Shown: positions 1 through 6,319 of the stretch, piece after piece | Position numbering within the stretch: the stretch's first letter is position 1 | Layout of the letters: every line of letters starts with the position of its first letter | Assembly (NCBI RefSeq): GCF_020829685.1 | Contig: NZ_JAIVFR010000360.1 | Coordinates: forward strand, 1 to 6,751 | DNA: 6,751 nt | Origin: Nostoc sp. CHAB 5715 | GTDB lineage: Bacteria; Cyanobacteriota; Cyanobacteriia; Cyanobacteriales; Nostocaceae | Reading direction: 5' to 3' | Program-made: the position numbers and the translations under genes | The notes under the pieces: generated by a model | Told to the model about the DNA's origin: nothing | Seen by the model: the letters and a program-made list of their open reading frames with translations, nothing else | Databases searched by the model: none

Positions 1-127
1 GCCCAATGCCCAATGCCCAATGCCCAATGCCCAATGCCCAATGCCCAATGCCCAATGCCCAATGCCCAATGCCCAATGCCCAATGCCCAATGCCCAATGC
101 CCAATGCCCAATGCCCAATGCCCAATG
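1..127. repeat. Heptanucleotide tandem repeat array (GCCCAAT), 18 perfect copies
   Basis: Eighteen uninterrupted copies of the 7-mer GCCCAAT fill bases 1-126 and are followed by one more G. The array is cut by the window edge, so its true length is larger. A degenerate tail (ATCAATAACAAATGATG) follows. Short tandemly repeated repetitive (STRR) heptamers between genes are known from heterocyst-forming cyanobacteria, and this array has that form. It ends about 75 bp before the next start codon. The perfect identity of all copies suggests recent expansion by slippage. No coding role is apparent. Confidence 0.95.
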
Positions 128-201
128 ATCAATAACAAATGATGCAGCGAATAAATGGCTCCATCACTCATAATTAAGTTGATTGTCCACCAAAATATCG
201 T

Positions 202-849
202 ATGAGCGATCTGGAGCACTACTATAGAATTTTGGAATTAGAGCCTGGGGCAACACTTGAGGAAGTGAACCAGGCTTACAAAGATTTAGTCTTTGTTTGG
301 CATCCCGATCGCATTCCCAAAGACAATCTCCGTTTACAGCAGAAAGCACAAGACAAGCTCAAAGCCATAAATGAAGCTCGTGAAAAATTGCGCTCTCTAA
401 AAACCAAACATCAAACTACACATCACTCACCGCCACCTCAACAGGAAAAACCATCTCAAACAATCCAGAAACCACCAAAGCAAAACTCAGACTTGAGTGG
501 CAAAGATTACAGTCGGGCAAATTTGAGCAATAAAGACTTATCTGGCAGAAATCTAAGTTATGCCAATTTGAGCGGTGCTAATCTCAGCGATACTTTTATG
601 CACAAAGTCAACCTCAGAGGGGCGGATTTATCTGAAGCAAATTTATTTCGGGCAAACCTACTTTTAGCGGATCTCAGAGAGGCGAATTTACGCGCTGCTA
701 ATTTGATTGGAGCGGATCTCAGTGGGGCCGACTTGCGAGGAGCCGACTTAACGGGAGCGCGGATTCGCTCTGGTGAGCGCCTTCTGGTTAAACTAGTTGG
801 TACTAACTTAGCAGGGGCAATTATGCCTGATGGTTCAATTTTTCAATAG
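202..849 (+). CDS. J-domain / pentapeptide-repeat fusion protein
   Basis: This 215-aa protein has two clear parts. Residues about 5-66 form a J-domain with the diagnostic HPD triad at 34-36; in DnaJ proteins this loop stimulates the ATPase of Hsp70 (DnaK). A polar Pro/Gln/Lys linker (about 67-95) follows. Residues about 97-207 are pentapeptide repeats of the A(N/D)LxG type, expected to fold as a right-handed quadrilateral beta-helix. The ending [13 protein letters not shown] is typical of cyanobacterial pentapeptide proteins. There is no signal peptide or membrane segment, so it is probably a cytosolic co-chaperone-like adaptor whose helix binds a client; that role is inference. The ATG at 202 is chosen because the J-domain begins right after it. 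No good Shine-Dalgarno sequence is visible. It stands alone, with the heptamer array upstream and non-coding DNA downstream. Confidence 0.93.
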   Translation: MSDLEHYYRILELEPGATLEEVNQAYKDLVFVWHPDRIPKDNLRLQQKAQDKLKAINEAREKLRSLKTKHQTTHHSPPPQQEKPSQTIQKPPKQNSDLSGKDYSRANLSNKDLSGRNLSYANLSGANLSDTFMHKVNLRGADLSEANLFRANLLLADLREANLRAANLIGADLSGADLRGADLTGARIRSGERLLVKLVGTNLAGAIMPDGSIFQ

Positions 850-879
850 CTGAGGCTGTGCTATGACACAGAGTAGATG

Positions 880-982
880 AATTACTCAAATGAATAAGCA
901 TTCAAGCATATTGCTTTCTCAATTACTTGAATGCTTGCCCAAAACACCAAAATGAATACGCAGTTTACTGAAATGAGTAATT
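880..982. repeat. Nested inverted repeats downstream of the J-domain gene
   Basis: Two perfect inverted repeats are nested. The outer arms are AATTACTCA (880-888) and TGAGTAATT (974-982). The inner arms are AAGCATTCAAG (896-906) and CTTGAATGCTT (926-936), with a 19-nt loop. The inner stem starts about 47 bp after the stop codon of the upstream gene, so it could protect the 3' end or contribute to termination. No T-run follows on either strand, so it is not a canonical intrinsic terminator. A decayed small mobile element is the alternative. Confidence 0.5.
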
Positions 983-992
983 ACCTAACTAG

Positions 993-1021
993 CAACTAGA
1001 GTTCTGTACTTCCTCTAGTTG
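993..1021. repeat. Perfect 9-bp stem-loop
   Basis: CAACTAGAG (993-1001) and its exact reverse complement CTCTAGTTG (1013-1021) enclose an 11-nt loop. No T-tract follows on either strand. It lies between the J-domain gene and the doubtful minus-strand ORF at 1071-1256. It could act as a weak terminator for either strand or be a remnant of a repeat; its function is unknown. Confidence 0.45.
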
Positions 1022-1070
1022 ACAATACCTCCACAATCCTCCGCGTGAGTATAGAAATTGAGCAACAGAT

Positions 1071-1256
1071 TTACAACTGCTGCAAAAAATCAGGTTGACC
1101 ATTTGGATTAAGTCCATTAAGTGTGTTCAATGGTGTGCAAATGGCTTTTGCCTGTCCCTGGAATGTTAAAGTAGCACCCCCTTGACTAACAATATTACCG
1201 TCTAACAAGTTAGATACCGGATTGAGAAAACCTAAGACCTTTTCTAAGCCGCTCAC
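1071..1256 (-). CDS. Doubtful small hypothetical protein
   Basis: This is a 61-aa open frame with a GTG start, or up to about 10 residues more counting from the preceding in-frame stop at 1284-1286. I do not recognise the product. It is rich in Asn, Gly, Leu and Gln, with no Trp or Tyr, a single Cys near residue 39, and no signal peptide or membrane segment. No Shine-Dalgarno sequence precedes the GTG, and the upstream side runs straight into a repeated non-coding segment (1284-1315). It may be a genuine small protein, the 3' remnant of a lost gene, or a chance frame. Confidence 0.3.
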   Translation of the reverse strand: MSGLEKVLGFLNPVSNLLDGNIVSQGGATLTFQGQAKAICTPLNTLNGLNPNGQPDFLQQL

Positions 1257-1283
1257 TCCAAAATTCTGAGTTTTTGAGACTAC

Positions 1284-1471
1284 CTAGTTTGTGTTTTAAT
1301 ATAACTCTAAAATAATTAACCTAAGTATATATCTACTACCTAGTACCGCAAGGCGGAAGTCAAAAATCAAAAATCAAAAGTATTAGGGAATAAGCTCTTT
1401 AGGGACTTTAAATGGTTGCTCTATTTACGCCGTGGCGTACTAGTTTGGGTTTTAATATAACTCTAAAATAA
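1284..1471. repeat. 32-bp direct repeat flanking a palindrome-rich insert
   Basis: Bases 1284-1315 and 1440-1471 are the same 32-bp AT-rich segment, which begins CTAGTTTG and ends CTCTAAAATAA, with one mismatch (T against G at the ninth base). The offset is 156 bp. Between them lies a unit bounded by inverted heptamers CTAGTAC (1340-1346) and GTACTAG (1437-1443). Inside that unit are a CCGC-AAG-GCGG hairpin (1346-1356), three TCAAAAA-like heptamers (1360-1380), and a TACGCC-GT-GGCGTA hairpin (1426-1439). These short motifs resemble dispersed cyanobacterial intergenic repeats. The arrangement suggests a small non-autonomous element inserted beside, or bracketed by, a duplicated segment. Confidence 0.6.
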
Positions 1472-1492
1472 GCAAGCTGGGGTTTGCTTGCT
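1471..1492. repeat. 7-bp stem-loop just after the second direct repeat
   Basis: AGCAAGC (1471-1477) and GCTTGCT (1486-1492) enclose an 8-nt loop (TGGGGTTT). No T-run follows. The remaining bases to 1633 show no convincing gene or repeat; they are simply the region upstream of the truncated DUF72 gene. Confidence 0.4.
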
Positions 1493-1633
1493 GAATCTCC
1501 TGAAATGAGAAAGCAATTTGTAATTTTAATGATCAGCAGTATCCTTCAAGAACTCGGAAATCTGATCTAGCTTCATCCATCCCTACAACCTGCCTGTAAA
1601 ATTGAATATGATATCTCAAGACTTTTAGGCACT

Positions 1634-1834
1634 GTGAACTTTTTTATCGGTTGTGCTGTTTGGGCATATAAAGGTTGGGTGGGCGAACTCTATCCCCAAG
1701 GCACTCGCACTGCCGATTTTCTGCATCTCTACAGTCGTCGCTTCACGACTGTAGAAGGTAACACCACCTTTTATGCCGTGCCTAACCAAGAAACTGTAAC
1801 CCGTTGGGCTGCCGAAACACCAGCAGGTTTCTAA
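1634..1834 (+). pseudogene. DUF72 family protein, N-terminal fragment
   Basis: This frame encodes 66 residues that match the start of the DUF72 family (a TIM-barrel family of unknown function). Visible features are the opening FFIGCAVWAYKGWVG, the segment TTVEGNTTFYAVP, and ETVTRWAAETPAGF, which in intact members continues into the rest of the barrel. Members are usually about 240 aa or more, so roughly three quarters is missing. The reading runs directly into antisense transposase sequence after GCAGGTTTC and stops at once. No continuation of the barrel appears elsewhere in the window. The start is a GTG (1634) preceded by an in-frame TAG at 1625; the ribosome site is weak. The fragment cannot fold as a barrel and is almost certainly non-functional. 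Confidence 0.88.
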
Positions 1835-2175
1835 TTCATCCAGCTCTCTAACTAATGGAATATTGCGATCGCCTGACCATTCTCCTTCATGCACGTCTTG
1901 GCTTGGTGCATCTACCATCGTTTGACCCAGTTGTTTGACCCAGGTGATGATAGTAGTATGATGAACTCCTTTAACACGTTCAATGCCCCTGAAACCCATA
2001 CCTGATAGGATGGATACATTTTTAAGCATTCTTCCTTCATCTCATTACTGTAAGTTCTTGAAGGTTCGTAGTTATCAATAAACTGACGACCACAGCTAAC
2101 AGATATGTAATTCTGTTTACCACTTTTTCTTCCGTTCTTACGGATATGGCTGTCATCACAACTTGGACAATTCAT
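1832..2175 (-). pseudogene. IS1-family transposase, 5' fragment with frameshift
   Basis: The N-terminal part reads MNCPSCDDSHIRKNG and then a GRQFIDNY segment, the InsA-type zinc-ribbon of cyanobacterial IS1-like transposases. The second cysteine pair is degraded: S25-V-S-C28 stands where Cys-x-x-Cys is expected. After EECLKMY (about 2014-2034) the frame breaks. The rest continues in the -1 frame with SGMGFRGIERV, GVHHTTIITWVKQ and finally VRELDELE, whose Asp should be the first acidic residue of the DDE site. About five extra bases at 2005-2013 best explain the break, because the expected text is KMY-x-SGMGF. The sequence then ends at the DUF72 junction, so the rest of the catalytic domain is absent. 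The C-terminal part of the -1 frame below 1832 is only antisense DUF72. The element cannot transpose by itself. Confidence 0.9.
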
Positions 2176-2190
2176 ATCAAATACCCACTA

Positions 2191-2319
2191 ATATCATATC
2201 CGGCTAATTAGTTATAATTCCCGAATTCTATGCAGAAAACCTAAAACCCTTTCCCTGTGCCCCTCTGCTCCTCTGCCCCTCTGCGGTCTTATTGATAAGT
2301 CTTTAACCGGACACGATAT
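2191..2319. repeat. Imperfect inverted repeat pair containing the TCCGG core
   Basis: Bases 2191-2217 (beginning ATATCATATCCGGCTAA) and the reverse complement of 2292-2319 (beginning ATATCGTGTCCGGTTAA) align over about 27 bases with roughly 20 identities. The pair points inward around about 74 bp. The left arm starts only 16 bp upstream of the IS1 transposase start, so it may be that element's terminal repeat; the right arm would then come from a second copy. Alternatively the pair bounds a small MITE. The enclosed DNA includes the CCCCTCTGC-type repeat annotated separately. Confidence 0.45.
2251..2290. repeat. Pyrimidine-rich 9-bp-period repeat (CCCTCTGCT type)
   Basis: About three and a half units of a 9-bp motif (CCCCTCTGC, CTCCTCTGC, CCCCTCTGC) lie in a strongly pyrimidine-rich stretch. 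Low-complexity runs of this kind are common between genes in filamentous cyanobacteria. No coding or regulatory function can be assigned. Confidence 0.6.
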
Positions 2320-2509
2320 AACCCTCTTCTGTCACTCTCCGAAAACATTTGCCATTTCTGAATTCTAGAGTTTTTGTATAGCAAGCGGTCGCGCGATTAT
2401 TTTTTAATAACAAATACAAGACCCATTTTTTTCTAATAGTATAGCTTGTATTGATTGCCTCATAAGGCTTCTAGCGATCGCCCTCCCGGAAAGTGACAGA
2501 AGAGGGATA
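2319..2509. mobile_element. MITE-like element with 20-bp terminal inverted repeats
   Basis: CCCTCTTCTGTCACTCTCCG (2322-2341) and the reverse complement of 2487-2506 match at 19 of 20 positions. They bound about 185 bp with no recognisable transposase. The dinucleotide TA stands one base outside each arm (2319-2320 and 2508-2509), which fits the TA target duplication of IS630/Tc1-mariner-like elements; with only two bases this is weak. The interior is AT-rich and includes a HIP1 site (2474-2481). A 71-codon minus-strand frame crosses the right arm (2404-2619), but it looks like chance. The family assignment is inference; an internally deleted IS is the alternative. Confidence 0.6.
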
Positions 2510-2676
2510 GCTACATACTTGCCCTTAACGAGTATCTGAAAATTGTCCCAACACCATTGGGAATGCAAATTCACTACCATAGGGTTTACCGCACTGTTGA
2601 AGATATTGGCTATCAGCAAGAGTTACTCAATTCTTTGTTAACCAGTCTTTTAAAGGGAATTTGCATGGCTATTATT

Positions 2677-3987
2677 TCATTTCCAAAATTTTTGGATCTG
2701 TTGCTTAAGCGACACAACAAGTCTTCGTATTCCCCAAAAATCTTTACCACAACACTTGAGTACAAGCACTCTAGTCAGATTCAACACTATAAGCAATGCA
2801 ACGAGTACATTAAAAGTAGAACCCAGAAAGGACTGTAGATGTTTAATGTTCAACCTTTGAGGAGAATTAAGGAAATCATTGATTAATGCAATAGCAAGGG
2901 ATGGGTAGCCGAGGACTTGCCTCCATAGCATCGGTAGTACAGCCCAAAGAAAATATCCCCAAATACTAAAGCTAAGAAGTGTATATAGTACAAGCGTGGC
3001 TGTAACTAACATTGACCAAGGTAATGACTGCACTGGTTGGTGACGCAGCCGAGCAATGAAATGGTGAAAAATGCGTAACGGCTGCTGACCTAAGTTGGTT
3101 ACGCCCATTGCATCTGCTATAACCCAATAGCCATCGGATTTGAATACTGGGTTGAGCATAAATAGGCAGCTACTTGCAATCAGTATAAGAGCAACCTTAA
3201 ATGGCTCCCAGCCGGAGAGCTTATAGACGATTACGTAGAGGGCAGCTACAACTAGCTGAAAAAAGATACCTCCCAAGTCAACAATTACGCGCTGCCACCG
3301 TAACAGTTCCCAGGCAGCACTGACATCACTATAAAAGGCAGGGAAGATTAGGTAAATGGTGCCACCAATCTCTCCCGCTTTGGCACCATAACGTACACAT
3401 GCGCTGGCGTGTCCAAGTTCGTGTATGAGTAACGAAACCAGAAACAGCACGTAACCACACCAGAAGACCGTCGGGGTAACATTAAGCGAAAGATCATGTT
3501 GTGGGGCTATTGCTGTAGCCAAAATAACTCCGGTCAAAAGGCAACAGGCTATCACCGGCTGAAATACTACTGATAGGTAGGAAGCGATTCTATTAACGGT
3601 TGCTTTTGGTAGAAAACAGCAGCGTAGCAAAAAGCCTGATGGAGTGTGGTTAGCACTGTGTTCGATCTTTGCAATCCGCTCAACAACATTTTGATAAGCC
3701 GCCTCGACGGTAGCTAACGATACACTCCGCCCCATTTGCTGACTAAGGATCTCAGCTAGTGTTGCAAATGACACACCTGAGCTACGCTGTACAAGCAGTT
3801 GATACGCGATAGGCGAAAGTCTGATGTAGCTACCACTCTTACTAACCAGCAAATATACTGGTTGACCTTCAGAGGTGTCAACAACTAATCGCTCCTTGAG
3901 TCCTCGCTCTGCAAAGGTTGTTGGATCGATCTGCTCCTGCTGTGAATCGGTAACTGAATGCGCCTGCTGGCGTTGCCGTTTAACCAT
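2677..3987 (-). CDS. PqqD-like domain / M50 zinc metalloprotease, membrane protein
   Basis: This 436-aa protein is probably the peptide-maturation protease of the cassette. Residues about 40-112 resemble a PqqD-like leader-binding domain: a strand segment (PVYLLVSKSGSYIRLSP), then helices with a Leu-rich pattern. The membrane part starts near 138. About six hydrophobic segments are visible (roughly 139-162, 173-198, 238-257, 264-280, 323-350, 390-410). The zinc site is HELGH at 189-193, and the third ligand is probably D285 in the NPVFKSDGYW motif (279-288), as in M50 proteins. GGTIYLIFPAFYSDVSAAW (208-226) is also typical of M50 proteases in peptide pathways. The ATG at 3985-3987 has GAGAGGAAG upstream. 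It lies 92 bp downstream of the terpenoid enzyme gene, in the same direction. M50 proteases recur in RiPP clusters (for example daptides). Its substrate is inferred to be the 68-aa peptide. Confidence 0.88.
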   Translation of the reverse strand: MVKRQRQQAHSVTDSQQEQIDPTTFAERGLKERLVVDTSEGQPVYLLVSKSGSYIRLSPIAYQLLVQRSSGVSFATLAEILSQQMGRSVSLATVEAAYQNVVERIAKIEHSANHTPSGFLLRCCFLPKATVNRIASYLSVVFQPVIACCLLTGVILATAIAPQHDLSLNVTPTVFWCGYVLFLVSLLIHELGHASACVRYGAKAGEIGGTIYLIFPAFYSDVSAAWELLRWQRVIVDLGGIFFQLVVAALYVIVYKLSGWEPFKVALILIASSCLFMLNPVFKSDGYWVIADAMGVTNLGQQPLRIFHHFIARLRHQPVQSLPWSMLVTATLVLYTLLSFSIWGYFLWAVLPMLWRQVLGYPSLAIALINDFLNSPQRLNIKHLQSFLGSTFNVLVALLIVLNLTRVLVLKCCGKDFWGIRRLVVSLKQQIQKFWK

Positions 3988-4079
3988 TCAACGTGCTTCC
4001 TCTCGGGAAAATTACACTTTGGTGAAGGCTTGCAATCACGTTATTAAATGTGACTAACTTACCGTAATGATGTAACAGT

Positions 4080-6161
4080 CTACTGTTTTGTCTTGCTGAC
4101 TATATCTGACCTGTTCACAGATACGTTCTCGATCAATCGATTCCAAGCCATCGCAGCCTTTACGACATATGTACTCGTAATTGTTCGGCTGCCATAGGGT
4201 TCGTTGATTCTGGGACGAATAAATTGAATGCTTGACCAACTATTATCATCTTCCTGGCTGTGCTGGAGATAGACCAGTGCCCGCTCGGCTCGGTTAAGAT
4301 CGCCTGTATCGCCACTGCACTCCTGAGCAGATGCCAGTCCCAGCAGAGCCAAGGCTGTACTCAGGGGATCGCTCTCATCTTTCAAACCCCAGCCCCCATC
4401 ATCTCTTTGATGGCTTCGCAGGAAGTTGAGGGCCCGCTCAATAGTAGGCGAGTCAGGTTGAGCAACAGCAAACAGCCGCAGGCAGACATAGGTTCCGTAG
4501 TACAAACCGTAATACCACCTGCTTACCCAACTCCCGTCAGCTTGCTGTTGGGATTCTAGGTACATCATTCCATCCCAAATTGTTTGTGTAAAGCGCTGCT
4601 GGTCGTAGAGCATTAACGCATACAGCAGATTCGCCATTACCTCGTTGTCTGGACCAGTACCCCATTTAGACTGATTAAATTCTACCTGACGCTCCTGCTG
4701 AGGAGTACGCCCCGTAGCAGGCACAATCCAAGTCTCGAAAGAGCCATCAGCGCGAACGTTATCTTGCAACAATACCGCCAGCGGTGTTTCACAATATTCA
4801 GCTACCTCTGCTTTTCGTCCAGCACGCAGCAGAACCTGCATAACTTGACCTAGATCGTCAGCGTCTGGCGCTAGCTCCGGTACACTAGAGAAGTAGCTCC
4901 ATCCCCCAATCCCAGAAGTCAGTCGGCAGCTAACCAAGTAGCTAGCCTCGTAACCAATCACCTGCTGAAGCTGACCATGAAGCAGTTCGTCGGCATCACA
5001 CAGGGCATCAGCAATTAGCGCTCGCTGAAAGACGTCACCGTAGTGATACTCCTGGGCTGCACTGAACTCCTCCTCTTGAGTCAAGTGCATAATGTGTCGT
5101 GCCTCGCCAAAGCCGAACCGCCACTGCTGAACAATGAAGCGCAATCCATCCCAAATTATCTGCTGCCACGGACTCTGTGCAGAGGGAAGAGTTAGGACAA
5201 ACTTCGGCTGTGAGCGCACACGGTGAAGGTTAGCGTCCACAATCCGCTCAATATCTTGCAAGAGAGCTTGGCAGCGATGGCGCAACTTAGCTGTAATAGT
5301 GTGCCACTCAGAGCCAAGCAGGTTTGTTGTTATCCTATCAGCGCGCTCAAGTGACTCAAGGGCTAACTCCACGATATAGCGTGCATGCCCATCATAGTAA
5401 ATTTCACGCGCTAGTATGTCCTTCCAGAGCGTCATTTCTTCCTTGTTACCTTGTGCAGGTCGTTCGTGGAGAATGCGTGAGAGAAGCAATGAGGGAATCC
5501 CGCTGTACAAATCTTCCTTCCAATCGAGGAGGTCATCTGACATTTGGCAGGCAATGTTGAAGTGGTTAATCGCCTCTATTAACGGTTTGAGCAAACTGTC
5601 ATCCTGCGCCAGTTCAGCTAACCCAGCAATGGTGGCTTTAGAAATGCCGTTCTTGCCGACAGCAATTTGGAGTGCCACTGCCTCGGAATATTCCTGCCAA
5701 GGCTGGTCTCCTGAAGCGAAGCGATACTCATAAACACAGGCTTTGGCATACTCCACTACGTAGTCATGGAAGCGTTCCCAAAAGGCTGTCTTCGGTGGGA
5801 AGATTTGGTGCAACAGATAATAAGCTTCCAACTGCCGCGCTTGAGTAGATAATATACTCGTCGATAAATCAACGGTAGCCGTACAATCCATCATTTTGTC
5901 GTAAAGGAAGATCGAGCTGGCAAAGAGACGGCTGGCAAGATTAAGAGGTCTAACATCTGCTAATGTTAATGATGGAAATGCTTTTATAAAAAGATAAGGG
6001 TAGTAATCGTAGATTGTTACCTGCAAATTAGAACTCAGAGCAAGTTCATCTGACCAGCGCTCTAGCAAACGACCTACAGCCTTTCTAGTTACTTCAATTT
6101 CCTGCTGTATGTGCAGTGAAAAGGGTGGTGAAGACAATGCTTCAAAGGATTGGAGAGACAA
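4080..6161 (-). CDS. Fused class I isoprenyl synthase-like / class II terpene cyclase-like protein
   Basis: This 693-aa protein joins two terpenoid folds. Residues about 20-315 are an all-helical class I domain. The first Asp-rich motif is D88-KMM-D92, a DxxxD variant of DDxxD. The second is Q206-MS-D209-D210-LL-D213, intact and followed by WKED; such motifs bind Mg2+ and diphosphate. Residues about 330-680 resemble class II cyclases and the squalene-hopene cyclase/prenyltransferase alpha-barrel. The class II acid motif DxDD is present as D433-A-D435-D436, just after GGWSYFSSVPELAP. Barrel repeats follow: QQQADGSWVSRW (538-549), HQRDDGGWG (584-592) and SQEDDNSW (635-642). There is no signal peptide; it is probably cytosolic. 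The start is TTG, with GAGGTGA four bases upstream and the class I domain following shortly; the first internal Met is residue 90, inside the first Asp-rich motif. It lies between the peptide and the protease genes. It could instead make a free terpene, but the context suggests peptide modification. Confidence 0.85.
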   Translation of the reverse strand: MSLQSFEALSSPPFSLHIQQEIEVTRKAVGRLLERWSDELALSSNLQVTIYDYYPYLFIKAFPSLTLADVRPLNLASRLFASSIFLYDKMMDCTATVDLSTSILSTQARQLEAYYLLHQIFPPKTAFWERFHDYVVEYAKACVYEYRFASGDQPWQEYSEAVALQIAVGKNGISKATIAGLAELAQDDSLLKPLIEAINHFNIACQMSDDLLDWKEDLYSGIPSLLLSRILHERPAQGNKEEMTLWKDILAREIYYDGHARYIVELALESLERADRITTNLLGSEWHTITAKLRHRCQALLQDIERIVDANLHRVRSQPKFVLTLPSAQSPWQQIIWDGLRFIVQQWRFGFGEARHIMHLTQEEEFSAAQEYHYGDVFQRALIADALCDADELLHGQLQQVIGYEASYLVSCRLTSGIGGWSYFSSVPELAPDADDLGQVMQVLLRAGRKAEVAEYCETPLAVLLQDNVRADGSFETWIVPATGRTPQQERQVEFNQSKWGTGPDNEVMANLLYALMLYDQQRFTQTIWDGMMYLESQQQADGSWVSRWYYGLYYGTYVCLRLFAVAQPDSPTIERALNFLRSHQRDDGGWGLKDESDPLSTALALLGLASAQECSGDTGDLNRAERALVYLQHSQEDDNSWSSIQFIRPRINEPYGSRTITSTYVVKAAMAWNRLIENVSVNRSDIVSKTKQ

Positions 6162-6171
6162 AAAATCACCT
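6162..6171 (-). promoter_or_regulatory. Ribosome binding site that fixes the TTG start of the terpenoid enzyme
   Basis: On the minus strand the bases GAGGTGATTTT stand immediately before TTG TCT CTC. GAGGTGA is close to the consensus, four bases from the TTG at 6159-6161. No in-frame ATG exists until residue 90, which is inside the first Asp-rich motif, so the TTG is strongly supported. Confidence 0.75.
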
Positions 6172-6259
6172 CAAGACTTTACTGAATATTTTTCTTACAA
6201 ACTTACAGTTGAAACGGATTAATTTCTATCAGGAGTAATATACGTGGTACGAAACTTAG

Positions 6260-6286
6260 GACGATGCAACAATAAGCTGCACCGTC
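6260..6286 (-). promoter_or_regulatory. Hairpin between precursor and enzyme genes (possible attenuator or processing site)
   Basis: In the minus-strand transcript GACGGUGCA and UGCAUCGUC pair as a 9-bp stem with one G-U wobble and a 9-nt loop. On the plus strand the same position is an A-C mismatch, so the stem is better formed in the sense transcript. It sits 34 bp downstream of the peptide gene's stop. No U-run follows, so a strong intrinsic terminator is unlikely. Partial termination or RNA processing after the precursor gene is common in RiPP operons, to give excess precursor; that role is inference. Confidence 0.45.
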
Positions 6287-6319
6287 GGGTCTATACTAAT
6301 GCTGGGAAAAGTTACTTAC

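Noticed and set aside
1..127. CRISPR array or coding repeat
   Set aside because: The unit is a 7-bp perfect tandem repeat without spacers, so it is a simple heptamer array.
1625..1831. Minus-strand continuation of the transposase frame below 1832
   Set aside because: The residues after VRELDELE match nothing in IS1 and are the antisense of the DUF72 fragment.
2404..2619. 71-codon minus-strand ORF
   Set aside because: It crosses the right arm of the MITE-like element, has no recognisable domain and no clear ribosome site; it is probably chance.
2563..2666. 10-bp inverted repeat ATGCAAATTC / GAATTTGCAT
   Set aside because: The arms are 84 bp apart, AT-rich and without an adjoining feature; this could be chance, and it does not look like a terminator for the M50 gene.
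2557..2838. 93-codon plus-strand ORF
   Set aside because: More than half is antisense to the 3' end of the M50 gene, and the rest lies in repeat debris; no domain is recognised.
4054..4239. 61-codon minus-strand ORF overlapping the 3' end of the terpenoid enzyme
   Set aside because: It is a different frame of the same DNA; the 693-aa frame carries the cyclase repeats.
4260..4559. Plus-strand ORFs opposite the terpenoid enzyme (also 5324-5560 and 5416-5733)
   Set aside because: They lie entirely antisense to a well-supported coding region with conserved motifs, and none resembles a protein family.
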